Positions 1 through 9,001 of a stretch of 37,706 nucleotides of DNA are shown one piece after another (position 1 is the first letter of the stretch; the number at the start of each line of letters is the position of its first letter). The DNA is from Chloroflexia bacterium (GTDB lineage: Bacteria > Chloroflexota > Chloroflexia > Thermomicrobiales > UBA6265), in contig JACCVC010000103.1 in assembly GCA_013698305.1 (NCBI GenBank), positions 1 through 37,706 of the forward strand. Reading direction: 5' to 3'. Made by a program: the position numbers and the translations under genes. The notes beneath the pieces were generated by a model that saw nothing but the letters and a program-made list of their open reading frames with translations, was not told the DNA's origin and did not search any database.

Positions 1-271
1 CACCGAGCCTACACAGCAGGTCGTTGCCCGACCCGCCATGGAGCACGTTGTCGCCGTCGGTACCGACCACCACCTGGCTTCCGGAACCACCCATCGCGGG
101 CGCCTGAACCAGCGAGTATCTGCCAAACTGCCCCTGACCTGTCCCTGACTGGGCAATCGCGACATCGCACAGGTCGTCACCGCTCAAGTCCTGCGCAGTC
201 ACCGCTTGGGCTGAACCGAACACGGTCAAAAGCATGGTCGCTACGAGGCCGACGGTGAAAAGTCGTTTCAT
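1..271 (-). CDS. Secreted protein with RTX/hemolysin-type calcium-binding repeat (3' end outside window)
   Basis: Own translation of the minus strand from ATG at 271: MKRLFTVGLVATMLLTVFGSAQAVTAQ (signal-peptide-like) ... DGDNVLHGGSGNDLLCRLG, open to the window edge. Absent from the ORF track because it is truncated. Confidence 0.7.
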   Translation of the reverse strand, partial: MKRLFTVGLVATMLLTVFGSAQAVTAQDLSGDDLCDVAIAQSGTGQGQFGRYSLVQAPAMGGSGSQVVVGTDGDNVLHGGSGNDLLCRLG

Positions 272-440
272 GGTCCGATCCTCCTGACGCATTCGCAATT
301 CCAAGCGCTGACGGTCGTGGAGTCGTGTGAATGCTCACCCACTGGCGAAGTTGACGGCGGTTGCCTCGAAAGCCTGTTCAATCGTACCCACCCTACATAA
401 CGCGGTCAATCAAGCGGCAGAGCGTTACGCCTGGATGCGT

Positions 441-1304
441 TCAGTCGCCTAATGGAGGAGTTGGTCTCTCGCCTTCGTCGGATTCAGGTCGAGGCCACGA
501 GGCTGCCGATGGCGGAGCGTCGCGACCAAGCTCGTGCTCCAGCTCCTCCAGGGCGGCGCCGCCGGCCATGAGCGAGCTGATCTGCTCGCGGCTAGTCTCA
601 CCCTTGAGGTAGGTGCCTTCAGACCGGCCCTGACTCAAAAGCGTGAAGCGGTTGCCGATGGCCCAGGCGTGGTGGACGTTGTGAGTGATGAAGATCACCC
701 CCAGGCCTTGCTCCCTGGCGCGGGCGATGTACCGCAGCACGACACCAGCCTGCCTGACGCCGAGCGCGGCGGTTGGCTCATCCAAGATCAGGATGCGGGC
801 GCCGAAGTAGACCGCCCGCGCGATGGCGACGGATTGCCGTTCGCCCCCGGAGAGCGTCCCGACCGGCTGGGACGTGTCGCGGATGGCAATGCCCATCTGG
901 TTGAGCTCGACGCGGGTAATCTCGTCGGCGGTGGCGACATCGAACCGTCGGAACGGTCCCCATCCCGCCGTCGGCTCGTTGCCCAGGAAGAAGTTCCGGG
1001 AGATGCTCATCAGCGGGATCATCGCCAGGTCCTGATAGGCCGTCGCGATCCCGGCCCGGAGCGCGTCGCGAGGCGAACCGAACCGAACCGGATCGCCGTC
1101 GATGCGCATTTCGCCGTTGTCGGGCGGGTGGACACCGCTGAGGACCTTGATCAGCGTTGATTTGCCCGCGCCGTTGTCCCCGAGCAGGCAATGCACCTCG
1201 CCGCTGAACACGCTCATCGAGACGTCGTGCAGCGCCCGGACGTTGCCGAACGACTTGGAGATACTGGCGACATCGATCAAACCCGGGGCCGAGGAAATCG
1301 TCAT
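441..1304 (-). CDS. Sugar ABC transporter ATP-binding protein (single NBD, FrcA-like)
   Basis: Walker A GDNGAGKS, signature LSGGERQ, Walker [13 protein letters not shown]; next to permease and binding protein genes. Confidence 0.93.
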   Translation of the reverse strand: MTISSAPGLIDVASISKSFGNVRALHDVSMSVFSGEVHCLLGDNGAGKSTLIKVLSGVHPPDNGEMRIDGDPVRFGSPRDALRAGIATAYQDLAMIPLMSISRNFFLGNEPTAGWGPFRRFDVATADEITRVELNQMGIAIRDTSQPVGTLSGGERQSVAIARAVYFGARILILDEPTAALGVRQAGVVLRYIARAREQGLGVIFITHNVHHAWAIGNRFTLLSQGRSEGTYLKGETSREQISSLMAGGAALEELEHELGRDAPPSAASWPRPESDEGERPTPPLGD

Positions 1305-2371
1305 CAGCGGACCTTCATTGCACGCACGCGGACGAATTGATTGAGCAGCACCGCGAACAGCACCATGCTGCCGAGGAACACCTGGAACCAGTCGGAGTCG
1401 ATGCCGACATAGATCATGCCCTGCTGGACCATGCCGTAGATCAGCGCGCCGATCGCAGCCCCGATGGCGGAGCCGTAGCCGCCCGTGAGCAGCGTGCCGC
1501 CGATGACCACGGCGATGATCGCATAGAACTCTCGCTGCTCGCCCTGGATTACATTGGCGCCGCGCAAGGCGAGCACCTGTATGACCGCCACCAGCCAGGC
1601 GGCAACGGCGGTCACGATGAAGAGCGAGATCTTGACCCGATTGACGGGCACGCCGACGTTATGGGCGGCCTGTTCGCTACCGCCTGAGCCGAATATCCAG
1701 TTTCCATACGGCGTGCGGATCAGCACCCAGGTCGCAAGTGCGGTCAGCCCGATCCACCAGAAAATGGAGATGGGAAACCCCGCCCCCAGGATCATGATTT
1801 TCGAGTCGAAGAGCCGTTGGGCAGATGCATATCCGGCTGCTTCGTCGAGGTCGCCAACGTTGGTGCGCCCGGTAACGATGCGGGTAATGGCGATGGTTAA
1901 TCCCCGGATGACGAAGAGCGTGGCGAGGGTGATGATGAACGATGGCAGGCGGGTTAACCGCACCAGCAACCCGTTGCCAAAGCCGACGGCGATGCTGACG
2001 AGCAGCGCGGCGAGCATCGCGAGCCAGAGATTGAGTTCGTATTCGACCGCCAGAATCGAAATGATCATGCCGGCCGCGCCGATCATAGAGCCGATCGAAA
2101 GATCGAACTCCCCGCTAATCATCAGCAGCGAAACCGCGATTGCAAGGATTCCGAGCTGTGCCGCCACTTCAAGGTAGCTCGCCGTGCCGCCCCACGAGAG
2201 AAAACCCCGATCGCCGGCGGCGATCGCGAAATACGCCCAAAGCGCGATCGCGCCCGCCAGGGCCCCGACCTCGGGTCGCAGCAGGAGGCGACGGAACATG
2301 CTCGATTGCTGGAGCCGGTCGTCCTGTTTGAGCGGTCGATCTTCGGAAGTGGCCGCGTTGGTAGCTGACAT
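1304..2371 (-). CDS. Sugar ABC transporter permease (RbsC/FrcC family)
   Basis: Multi-TM protein with [14 protein letters not shown] and [23 protein letters not shown] motifs. Start chosen at [13 protein letters not shown] (ATG at 2371); the track ORF extends further upstream. Confidence 0.9.
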   Translation of the reverse strand: MSATNAATSEDRPLKQDDRLQQSSMFRRLLLRPEVGALAGAIALWAYFAIAAGDRGFLSWGGTASYLEVAAQLGILAIAVSLLMISGEFDLSIGSMIGAAGMIISILAVEYELNLWLAMLAALLVSIAVGFGNGLLVRLTRLPSFIITLATLFVIRGLTIAITRIVTGRTNVGDLDEAAGYASAQRLFDSKIMILGAGFPISIFWWIGLTALATWVLIRTPYGNWIFGSGGSEQAAHNVGVPVNRVKISLFIVTAVAAWLVAVIQVLALRGANVIQGEQREFYAIIAVVIGGTLLTGGYGSAIGAAIGALIYGMVQQGMIYVGIDSDWFQVFLGSMVLFAVLLNQFVRVRAMKVR

Positions 2372-2604
2372 CTGGCGCGTTCTTCCATGTGGGGCGGATT
2401 CCATCGGGATACCCGCCCGGCGGGCTACAATGAATCTCACAAACATTGACGCGTAGTGGCATATTCCTTCGGCGTTGCTCAGGACATGCCTGTATCGGCC
2501 CGATCTGGCAATTCATCACCCTAGGCAGACATAGGATCTGCCGCTACGCGTCCGTTTTGTCGGAACTCAACTCACTCAACTCACAAACCGCCATTGCGAA
2601 ACGA

Positions 2605-2640
2605 GAGCAGGAGACGCAACCTTAATTGCGCCCCCTGCTC
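2605..2640 (-). terminator. Intercistronic hairpin between binding-protein and permease genes
   Basis: Minus strand GAGCAGGGGGCGCAATTAAGGTTGCGTCTCCTGCTC: outer GAGCAGG and inner CGCAA/TTGCG arms, directly after the binding-protein stop; no long T-tract. Confidence 0.5.
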
Positions 2641-2645
2641 GAGTG

Positions 2646-3611
2646 TTATCGGGTGCCTTCCTCGGTCAGGTCGATCACCTGATCGACGTTGCTGGCATCG
2701 ACGATGCCGGGGCCGGTCATCAACACGTCGTTGGCGACGGTGTTGCCGTTGGTCTGGTAGAGGGAGAGCAGCACGATCGGGAGATACCCCTGCAGGTACT
2801 GCTGCTGGTCAATGGCGAACAGCACAGTGCCGTCCTGGATGCCCTGCAGCACGTCCGGCGAGAGATCGAAGGTCGCGAGGGCGACGCTGTCAGTGGCTCC
2901 GGCGGCGTCGATCGCCAGCAGAGCAGGCTGCGCTCCGGTCGGGCCGAGGGCCATGATGCCGTCGATGTCAGGATTCGAGGTGATGGCCGCTTCGACGCGC
3001 TGTTGCGCCTCGGTCGGGTTGTTGAGGTCGACCACAAGCTGCTCGACCGTGCCGCCGCTCTCGCCAAGTCCATCAGTGAAGCCACGGCAACGGTCCTCGA
3101 GACCGACGTTGCCGGCTTCCTGGATCAGGCAGATCGCGGTGGTGACGCCGTTTTCACCCATCAACTGACCGCCGCCAAGACCTGCTTCGTACTCGGTCTG
3201 GCCGACGTGCAGCAGCAATCCAAGCTCCTCGGCGGTCTCAGCGCCGGAATTGATCGAGATCACCGGGATACCGGCTTCGACTGCCGCCTCAATGGACGGG
3301 GACAGCGCATCGGCATCGGGAATCGAGACAACGATGCCGTCCGGCTCGGACGCAACGGCGGCGTCGATCAGCTGCGACATCGCCACCATGTCGAACGTGG
3401 TCGGGGCCTGGTACTCAACTGTCACGCCCATGTCCTCTTCGGCCTGGGCGGTTCCGCGCTGGACGACCGACCAGAAGGGATCGGATGCCTGGCCGTGGGT
3501 GACGACGATAAAGCGAAGCTCTTCTTCCTCCTGAGCGGACGCCACGCCAACCGAGGCGGTGGTGCTGAGCAGGAGCGTCAGGACAAGCAGGAATCGGGAC
3601 AGGTTTCTCAT
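2646..3611 (-). CDS. Sugar ABC transporter substrate-binding protein (periplasmic binding protein type 1)
   Basis: Signal peptide [27 protein letters not shown] followed by [20 protein letters not shown]...[27 protein letters not shown], typical of FrcB/RbsB-like proteins. Confidence 0.9.
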   Translation of the reverse strand: MRNLSRFLLVLTLLLSTTASVGVASAQEEEELRFIVVTHGQASDPFWSVVQRGTAQAEEDMGVTVEYQAPTTFDMVAMSQLIDAAVASEPDGIVVSIPDADALSPSIEAAVEAGIPVISINSGAETAEELGLLLHVGQTEYEAGLGGGQLMGENGVTTAICLIQEAGNVGLEDRCRGFTDGLGESGGTVEQLVVDLNNPTEAQQRVEAAITSNPDIDGIMALGPTGAQPALLAIDAAGATDSVALATFDLSPDVLQGIQDGTVLFAIDQQQYLQGYLPIVLLSLYQTNGNTVANDVLMTGPGIVDASNVDQVIDLTEEGTR

Positions 3612-3663
3612 GCGGGTTACCTCCTGAACAAAAATGATCGAATCGCCGATTGGACCCGGAACG

Positions 3664-3698
3664 CGGGAGCCACTTTCGAGAAAGTGGCCAAACTCCCG
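3664..3698 (-). promoter_or_regulatory. Strong hairpin in the 5' leader of the binding-protein gene
   Basis: CGGGAG-CCACTTT-CGAG-AAAGTGG-(CCAAA bulge)-CTCCCG: 13 bp of complementary arms about 55 nt upstream of the start codon. Confidence 0.5.
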
Positions 3699-3897
3699 GC
3701 TGGCATTCGCAACGAGGTCGGTCCACTGTCGACAAGAGAATCCGCCACCATTCCCATGGAACGTATCCACTGTCCGAAAGCATGTGCCGCCAGCACGTGT
3801 ACGAAAAACAACCTTGTGCGTATGGCGCAATGATACAGCCCTGCCCCGTTGATGCAAGGCGCGAGCTTCGCGACCACCAGCCAGGACTGCACAAACC

Positions 3898-3925
3898 ACC
3901 CGCGAGACACTTCTGCCACGCGGGT
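3898..3925 (-). terminator. Possible weak terminator downstream of the small DUF2795-like gene
   Basis: ACCCGCG...CGCGGGT 7-bp arms with a 14-nt loop; followed on the minus strand by GGTTTGTG. Confidence 0.3.
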
Positions 3926-3960
3926 GTTCAGACGGGTAGGGTCAGTTTGCGAGGTCGGCG

Positions 3961-4191
3961 CTACCGGTTCGTCATGAACGTGCTGAGGAAATCGTTCTGG
4001 TCGGAGAAATAATCCTGCCCGATTTCCTTGACCTTGGAGATCAAACCGTCGTCCGCGCCCTTCGTCTGCAACTGCGAGACGACTTCGTCCTTCGATGCCG
4101 GGAAGTTCAGGTCTTCGGCGTACTGCTTGATGTCACCAATACTGCCGAGCTCGCCAGCGTTCCCGAGCGCATTCTTGACCTTGTCGAACAT
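3961..4191 (-). CDS. Small DUF2795-like protein
   Basis: 76 aa; AEDLNFPASKDEVVSQLQTKGADDGLISKVKEI resembles the DUF2795 pattern (FPASKDELVxxAxxxGADDxVL). Confidence 0.65.
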   Translation of the reverse strand: MFDKVKNALGNAGELGSIGDIKQYAEDLNFPASKDEVVSQLQTKGADDGLISKVKEIGQDYFSDQNDFLSTFMTNR

Positions 4192-4261
4192 GTGATGCCT
4201 CCGTGCTCATCGCAACCACCTGCGTGGTGAATCCGATGTTCAGAAGCACACGGCGCAAGGG

Positions 4262-5506
4262 CTATGCCACGTCTGGTTGCTCTGCGGCGTCTGGTGACTG
4301 CCACGCCTCTGGCACCGCCGACAGCCGCTGAACCTGAGCTTCGTCCGGCAGGAACCAGGCAACGCCGATGGTGATGATCACGAGGACTGGCAGGCTCCGC
4401 ATCGCGTTTTGCAGTCCGATCGCGTCGGCAAGCGCGCCGAAGAGCGGTGCGCTCAACGCGGCGGCGATAAAGCTCAACCCGAGAATCAGGCCGGACGCCA
4501 TGCCCGCTCTGCCCACCATCAGTTGCTGCGCCATCACCAGCAGGAGGGGCCCGGTGGAGGCGGCCAGCAGGCCGACCAGCGCGCCGGTGGCGAAGGCTGG
4601 CGGTCCCGGAAATTCAGCGAACAGGATGATCGCGGGGATAGTGAGCCATAGGGTAGCGAGGATCACGGTGCGTCGTCCGTACCGATCGGCCAGCGAGCCC
4701 GCGCCGAGCGCGCCGACCGCGCTGCCCAGCACCACCGTGGTCGCGAGCGGGCCGTAAAATCCCGCGCCGTAGCCGAGGCGCTCGTACCAGACCGGAATGA
4801 AGTTCTGCACGCCGATGGTCGGCACCATCCGCAACATCATCACCAGGATGACGATGGTGATGACCGTCAGTGGCAGTGACGGGGCTCCCCGCGCCCGCGC
4901 CGCCGCATCCTGATACCGGGAGCCGGTAAAGGAAACGTCTCGCATCACGAGCAGCATCCAGATCGCGATGCTGAGGCCGGGCAGGATCATCACCGCTGTG
5001 CCCCGCACGCCGAACACGGTGAACAATACCGCGCCGACGATCGGTCCCAGGGCGACGCCAAGGGTGCCACCGGTGACGTACACCGACATCGCGGTGTTCT
5101 TCTGCCCCTCGGGGATCACCGCGTTGGCGTTGAGCGCCCCGAACGGGTGAAATGCGCCGGAGCCAAGCCCCGCCAACGACGCGAGGATCAGCAGCGTCTC
5201 GAAGCTCGGCGCGAAGCCGATGGTCGCGAAGAGGAGCGCCGTCCAGGCCATCGCCAGACCGGTGAATCTGGTACCGAACTTGTCGGCGATATAGCCAAAC
5301 AGCGGCTGGGAGATAGAGGAGACCCCGCCATAAGCGAGGGACACCAGCGCGACGGACTGGAGGTCGAGATCGAACCGGTCGGTCAACAGCGGGTACAGCA
5401 CTGGCAGGAGCCCGGCGTACATATCGATGGTGAAGTGCCCGGACGACAGGATCATCAACGGTCGGTTTTTCAGGACGTCGTAACGGGATGTTGGCATTCT
5501 TGCCAT
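4262..5506 (-). CDS. MFS transporter (fosmidomycin-resistance/Fsr-like)
   Basis: About 12 hydrophobic segments; SSGHFTIDMYAGLLPVLYPLL and QPLFGYIADKFGTR motifs. Confidence 0.88.
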   Translation of the reverse strand: MARMPTSRYDVLKNRPLMILSSGHFTIDMYAGLLPVLYPLLTDRFDLDLQSVALVSLAYGGVSSISQPLFGYIADKFGTRFTGLAMAWTALLFATIGFAPSFETLLILASLAGLGSGAFHPFGALNANAVIPEGQKNTAMSVYVTGGTLGVALGPIVGAVLFTVFGVRGTAVMILPGLSIAIWMLLVMRDVSFTGSRYQDAAARARGAPSLPLTVITIVILVMMLRMVPTIGVQNFIPVWYERLGYGAGFYGPLATTVVLGSAVGALGAGSLADRYGRRTVILATLWLTIPAIILFAEFPGPPAFATGALVGLLAASTGPLLLVMAQQLMVGRAGMASGLILGLSFIAAALSAPLFGALADAIGLQNAMRSLPVLVIITIGVAWFLPDEAQVQRLSAVPEAWQSPDAAEQPDVA

Positions 5507-5704
5507 TGACGTTTCTAGCCTCTGTTAAACGGGTCGAGGATCCTGTACGGATGTTGGGATGACACCTGCCCGTGACACGCCAACGTCGTTGTACCCTCCG
5601 GCGTCGCGGAGGTCAATCGCACCTTTTCGATAGTACCCGCCGAGTGCGTGGAGACATGCTTGCGGGACTACTGCGAAATCGCCTACACTACTACCCATTG
5701 CGCT

Positions 5705-5728
5705 CGGGATGGCCACCCATCCCGTTTT
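5705..5728 (+). terminator. Terminator-like hairpin in the leader of the 45-aa/662-aa genes
   Basis: CGGGATGG-CCAC-CCATCCCG perfect 8-bp stem followed by TTTT; about 10 nt after a predicted start site (TTGCGG-18-TACACT, -10 at 5684-5689). Confidence 0.5.
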
Positions 5729-5776
5729 GTGGTGCGCTGCCCCAGGAGCATCTACACCAGGAGACACCAGACCGAC

Positions 5777-5914
5777 ATGGCGAAAGATACCCAAATGCCG
5801 GAGCTGACACGCGACGACGTAGCGGCCCTGATCGACATTTTGCGCAAGGCCGGGCGACCGATGACGACCGACGAGCTTGTTGCCGCCTTGCGAGAGGCCG
5901 CCGCTCAAGGTTAA
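5777..5914 (+). CDS. 45-aa HTH-like small protein
   Basis: MAKDTQMPELTRDDVAALIDILRKAGRPMTTDELVAALREAAAQG; AGGAG upstream; helix-turn-helix-like ILRKAGRPMTTDELVAAL. Confidence 0.5.
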   Translation: MAKDTQMPELTRDDVAALIDILRKAGRPMTTDELVAALREAAAQG

Positions 5915-5982
5915 GCCGCCTCACAAACCTCCATAACCTCAACGTCGAAATCGTTTCAATTCACGCACGGGAGACATCATCT

Positions 5983-7971
5983 ATGGTGGCAGAACACACG
6001 GAACCTGCCGTTTCCTTCAATGGCACCAAGGCGCAGAAGGAGGTAGCGGAGCGGGCGTTTCAGGCGCTGCGAGCCAGAGGCATGTTCGGCTCGAGCTATG
6101 CGCCAATTCAGGTGAGCCTCGCCTCGCTGGAGGCGTATCTGACGTCGGATTCCGAGGTTCGCGCCGATACCATTCACAAGGCGCTCGCCGCCAATGATCA
6201 GGTTTTTGCCCTGATCACGGTGAACGACGAAGCGTACGTCGTTACCTCACGACAGGGCACGCCGCCGCTGGAGATGCGACTCGACAACCGCCACAGTTTC
6301 CCGGAGCGATTCATCACGCCCGAGCCAGCGCCGGAACGCCCACTGCGGACCGCCAAGCCGGTGCCGAAGATCGTCATCAACGCCGAAATCGCGGCCCAGA
6401 TTTCCGACACGCGCGACGAGATCGCCAGTGTCGAACGCGATCTCGAAGTGCTGGACGGGATCACTGCACCACCAGAACGCGAGATGGGCGGCGTGACGCT
6501 GGAGCGCCTTGCGAAGGATGTCCCGCCGGTTGTTGAAGAAGCGCCAGTCGCCGATATCCCCGGGTCCGAGACGGACGAGCCAGTGGCAGCCGAGGCGCCT
6601 GTCGCCCCGGACGAGTCCACGCTGAAACTGGAGGAAGTCGAGGAGGAAGCCGCCCCTGAGCCAGAGGTTGTCCCAGAGGACATAGCCCCTGTGGCCGAGG
6701 TGGTGGCAGCCGAGCCGGAAGAAGTTGAACAGCAAGCAGCGGAACTGGTCGTCGAGGAGACGCCGGAGCCAGTTGCGGTCGTCACCCCGCCGGTGAGCCA
6801 ACGCGAACCCATTGTCGAGGAGGTCGCCGCGCCGGCGCCTGTGCCAGCGCGCCAGTTGTCGGACTTCTCTGGCTTCACTGACGACGCGCTCAGTGCGGCG
6901 ATACAGGAACGGATCGAGAAGGAATCCCGGTTCGCCAGGTTCGGTGATCGCTGGATGGCCGAGGATCAACTCGTCCGGCTCAGCCGTGGCAACCTCCGCC
7001 GCATCGCCGACGACATCAACGAGCAGGAGCGGCCGCTGACCGATGACGTGCTCGCGCAGGATGTGCTCGGAGCCCGGCGCAGCTCGCCTGACTTCGCCAC
7101 TATCCGGTTCGCGCTGAACTACCGCCTGTCGTCCGAGCGCGGTTTCGAGTTCATTGGCACCCACGATCAGCCGTTCTGGGGTACGACCGAGCTTTCCGCT
7201 ATCGGCACCACCCGGCGCAAGGCCAGCGACATCGGCACGGACTACCGGTATCTGGTCGACGAGGCGCCGCTCGGGTCTACCGATCCCCGCTCGGCGACCT
7301 CGGTCGAGCACACGCTTTCGTTTTACGAGTTCACCTATGGACTGCTGCCGCTCGACGAGAAGCTGCAATCACTCCTGCCCGCTCCGGTGATGGCGGAGCA
7401 GCGGGCGGCGGTGATCACGGTCGAGATTCCCCAATTCGAGAACTCGGTTTACCTGGTCGAGGTCCGCTATCCGACCCAGACCCGTGGCGGGTTCCTGCTC
7501 GGGCTCGATGACTTCTACGAGGAAAAACTGGTGCCAGGCGCGATGCTCTCAATCCAGGCGACCGACAACGACGGTCACTACAAGATCGAATACCTGGAGG
7601 ATGATGAGCAGCAGGATCGGTTCCTGGAGCTCGACGACCGCCGTGCCGCCAAGTACGTGTTCCGACCGCTGACATACGACACAGCCGTGTCGAGCGAGTG
7701 GCTGGTTACGGAGGGTCGATTCCCGCGACTCAGCTCCGAGAAGCCGTTGAGCGAGCGACGTCGACGGCGGATCGAGGATGTCGTCGAGGCGACCTTCGAG
7801 CGAGTGGGCGAGCAGGACGGCAAAACCTGGACGGCAACGTTCGATGATGTACTCGTGGCGGTCAACATCGAACGACCCGCATCCGAGACCTCGCTCCGCT
7901 CGGCCATCGAGGGAATGCCCTCGGTGTCCGATGACGGGTCCGGTATTCTCACTTATGACTCAGCATCCTGA
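5983..7971 (+). CDS. Uncharacterised 662-aa protein with acidic Pro/Glu/Ala/Val-rich linker and possible winged-helix segments
   Basis: ATG at 5983 preceded by GGGAGA; structured N-terminus, long PEVA linker (~6475-6850), and a C-terminal region including FALNYRLSSERGFEFIGTHDQPFWGTTEL. The track ORF start at 5572 is an upstream extension. Confidence 0.75.
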   Translation: MVAEHTEPAVSFNGTKAQKEVAERAFQALRARGMFGSSYAPIQVSLASLEAYLTSDSEVRADTIHKALAANDQVFALITVNDEAYVVTSRQGTPPLEMRLDNRHSFPERFITPEPAPERPLRTAKPVPKIVINAEIAAQISDTRDEIASVERDLEVLDGITAPPEREMGGVTLERLAKDVPPVVEEAPVADIPGSETDEPVAAEAPVAPDESTLKLEEVEEEAAPEPEVVPEDIAPVAEVVAAEPEEVEQQAAELVVEETPEPVAVVTPPVSQREPIVEEVAAPAPVPARQLSDFSGFTDDALSAAIQERIEKESRFARFGDRWMAEDQLVRLSRGNLRRIADDINEQERPLTDDVLAQDVLGARRSSPDFATIRFALNYRLSSERGFEFIGTHDQPFWGTTELSAIGTTRRKASDIGTDYRYLVDEAPLGSTDPRSATSVEHTLSFYEFTYGLLPLDEKLQSLLPAPVMAEQRAAVITVEIPQFENSVYLVEVRYPTQTRGGFLLGLDDFYEEKLVPGAMLSIQATDNDGHYKIEYLEDDEQQDRFLELDDRRAAKYVFRPLTYDTAVSSEWLVTEGRFPRLSSEKPLSERRRRRIEDVVEATFERVGEQDGKTWTATFDDVLVAVNIERPASETSLRSAIEGMPSVSDDGSGILTYDSAS

Positions 7972-8980
7972 TGATGACTTCGACGGTATCCGGGTATTCG
8001 CTCCTGAAACGGATGACGATGGTCTGGATGCCAGCGAAGTCGCGGAGGAGCCAAAGCCGGGTCTCGACGAGGTAGAAGCGACGCTGCGTCGCGGCGTGTA
8101 CCCGCGAAGCGTGCTGATTGGCCTGTCAGACCTGTCCGCCCGCGACGTGCGGCAGGTGCGACTATTCTGGGATGCCGTCGCGCCTGATGTCCGAATTGCG
8201 GTCGTCAGCGAATTGAACGACCTCGCGGAAGAGCGTGTCGACTACCTGTTTGGGCGAGTGTTGCGCTCACTGCTCGACGACCCGGAACCGGCCGTGCGGC
8301 AACACGCGATCACCGGACTCTGGGAAGTGACCGACCCCGATTTGGCGCTGACCCTGATCGCCATGCTCAATGACGATCCTTCCGAGGACGTTCGGGCGGA
8401 AGCGGCGCGAGCGTTGGCCCGGTATGCCGAGCAGGCAGAGCTGGGCGAGTGCGATGACGCTCTGGCGGAACAGGTGCGGAACGCGCTGCTCTCGACGATC
8501 GAGGATAGCGCCGAGTCGCTGCATGTCCGCGCCAGAGCTCTGGAAGCAGCGTCAGTCTTTGCGCGAGACGAGCGAATCCATTCCGCGATCGACTTCTTCT
8601 TCGACGAGGATGACACCGGGTTCCGGGCGACGGCGCTCTACGCAATGGGTCGGTCGATGAACTCGGAGTTCCTGCCCCGGATTCTGAACGAAACCGCCAG
8701 CGATGACGCTGAGCTCCGATTCGAGTCGGCGCGGGCGGCCGGTCGGCTGGGCGACACGACGGCACTGCCGGTGCTTGCCGATCTCGCTGGTGACGACGAC
8801 GCTGAAGTCCGGCAGGCGGCGATTAATGCTCTCGGGGAGGTCGGCGGAAAAGCAGCGATACGCCTCCTACGCAGTATCGCGGAGTCCGCACCCGAGGCGG
8901 ACGAGGAGTTGCTTGAGGCGGCACTTGAGGAAGCGTCCGCCGTGGTGGATCCGCTGCTCCTCGACACGGACGATTCGTGA
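7955..8980 (+). CDS. HEAT-repeat protein
   Basis: Starts MTQHPDDDFDG, overlapping the previous gene by 17 bp; repeated LLDDPEPAVRQHAITGLWEV / LNDDPSEDVRAEAARALAR / LAGDDDAEVRQAAINALGEVGG units. Confidence 0.88.
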   Translation: MTQHPDDDFDGIRVFAPETDDDGLDASEVAEEPKPGLDEVEATLRRGVYPRSVLIGLSDLSARDVRQVRLFWDAVAPDVRIAVVSELNDLAEERVDYLFGRVLRSLLDDPEPAVRQHAITGLWEVTDPDLALTLIAMLNDDPSEDVRAEAARALARYAEQAELGECDDALAEQVRNALLSTIEDSAESLHVRARALEAASVFARDERIHSAIDFFFDEDDTGFRATALYAMGRSMNSEFLPRILNETASDDAELRFESARAAGRLGDTTALPVLADLAGDDDAEVRQAAINALGEVGGKAAIRLLRSIAESAPEADEELLEAALEEASAVVDPLLLDTDDS

Positions 8981-9001
8981 CAGACGAGATTCGCAAGATC
9001 A

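Noticed and set aside
2643-3833. 396-aa plus-strand ORF
   Set aside because: Antisense to the sugar-binding protein, whose signal peptide and family motifs are clear; shadow ORF of GC-rich coding DNA.
5572-5982. Upstream extension of the 662-aa ORF
   Set aside because: Covers the promoter, the hairpin and the 45-aa ORF; an ATG with ribosome-binding site at 5983 is better supported.
6475-6850. Possible tandem repeat or frameshift in the PEVA-rich stretch
   Set aside because: One open frame runs throughout and the units are not exact repeats; treated as a low-complexity linker.
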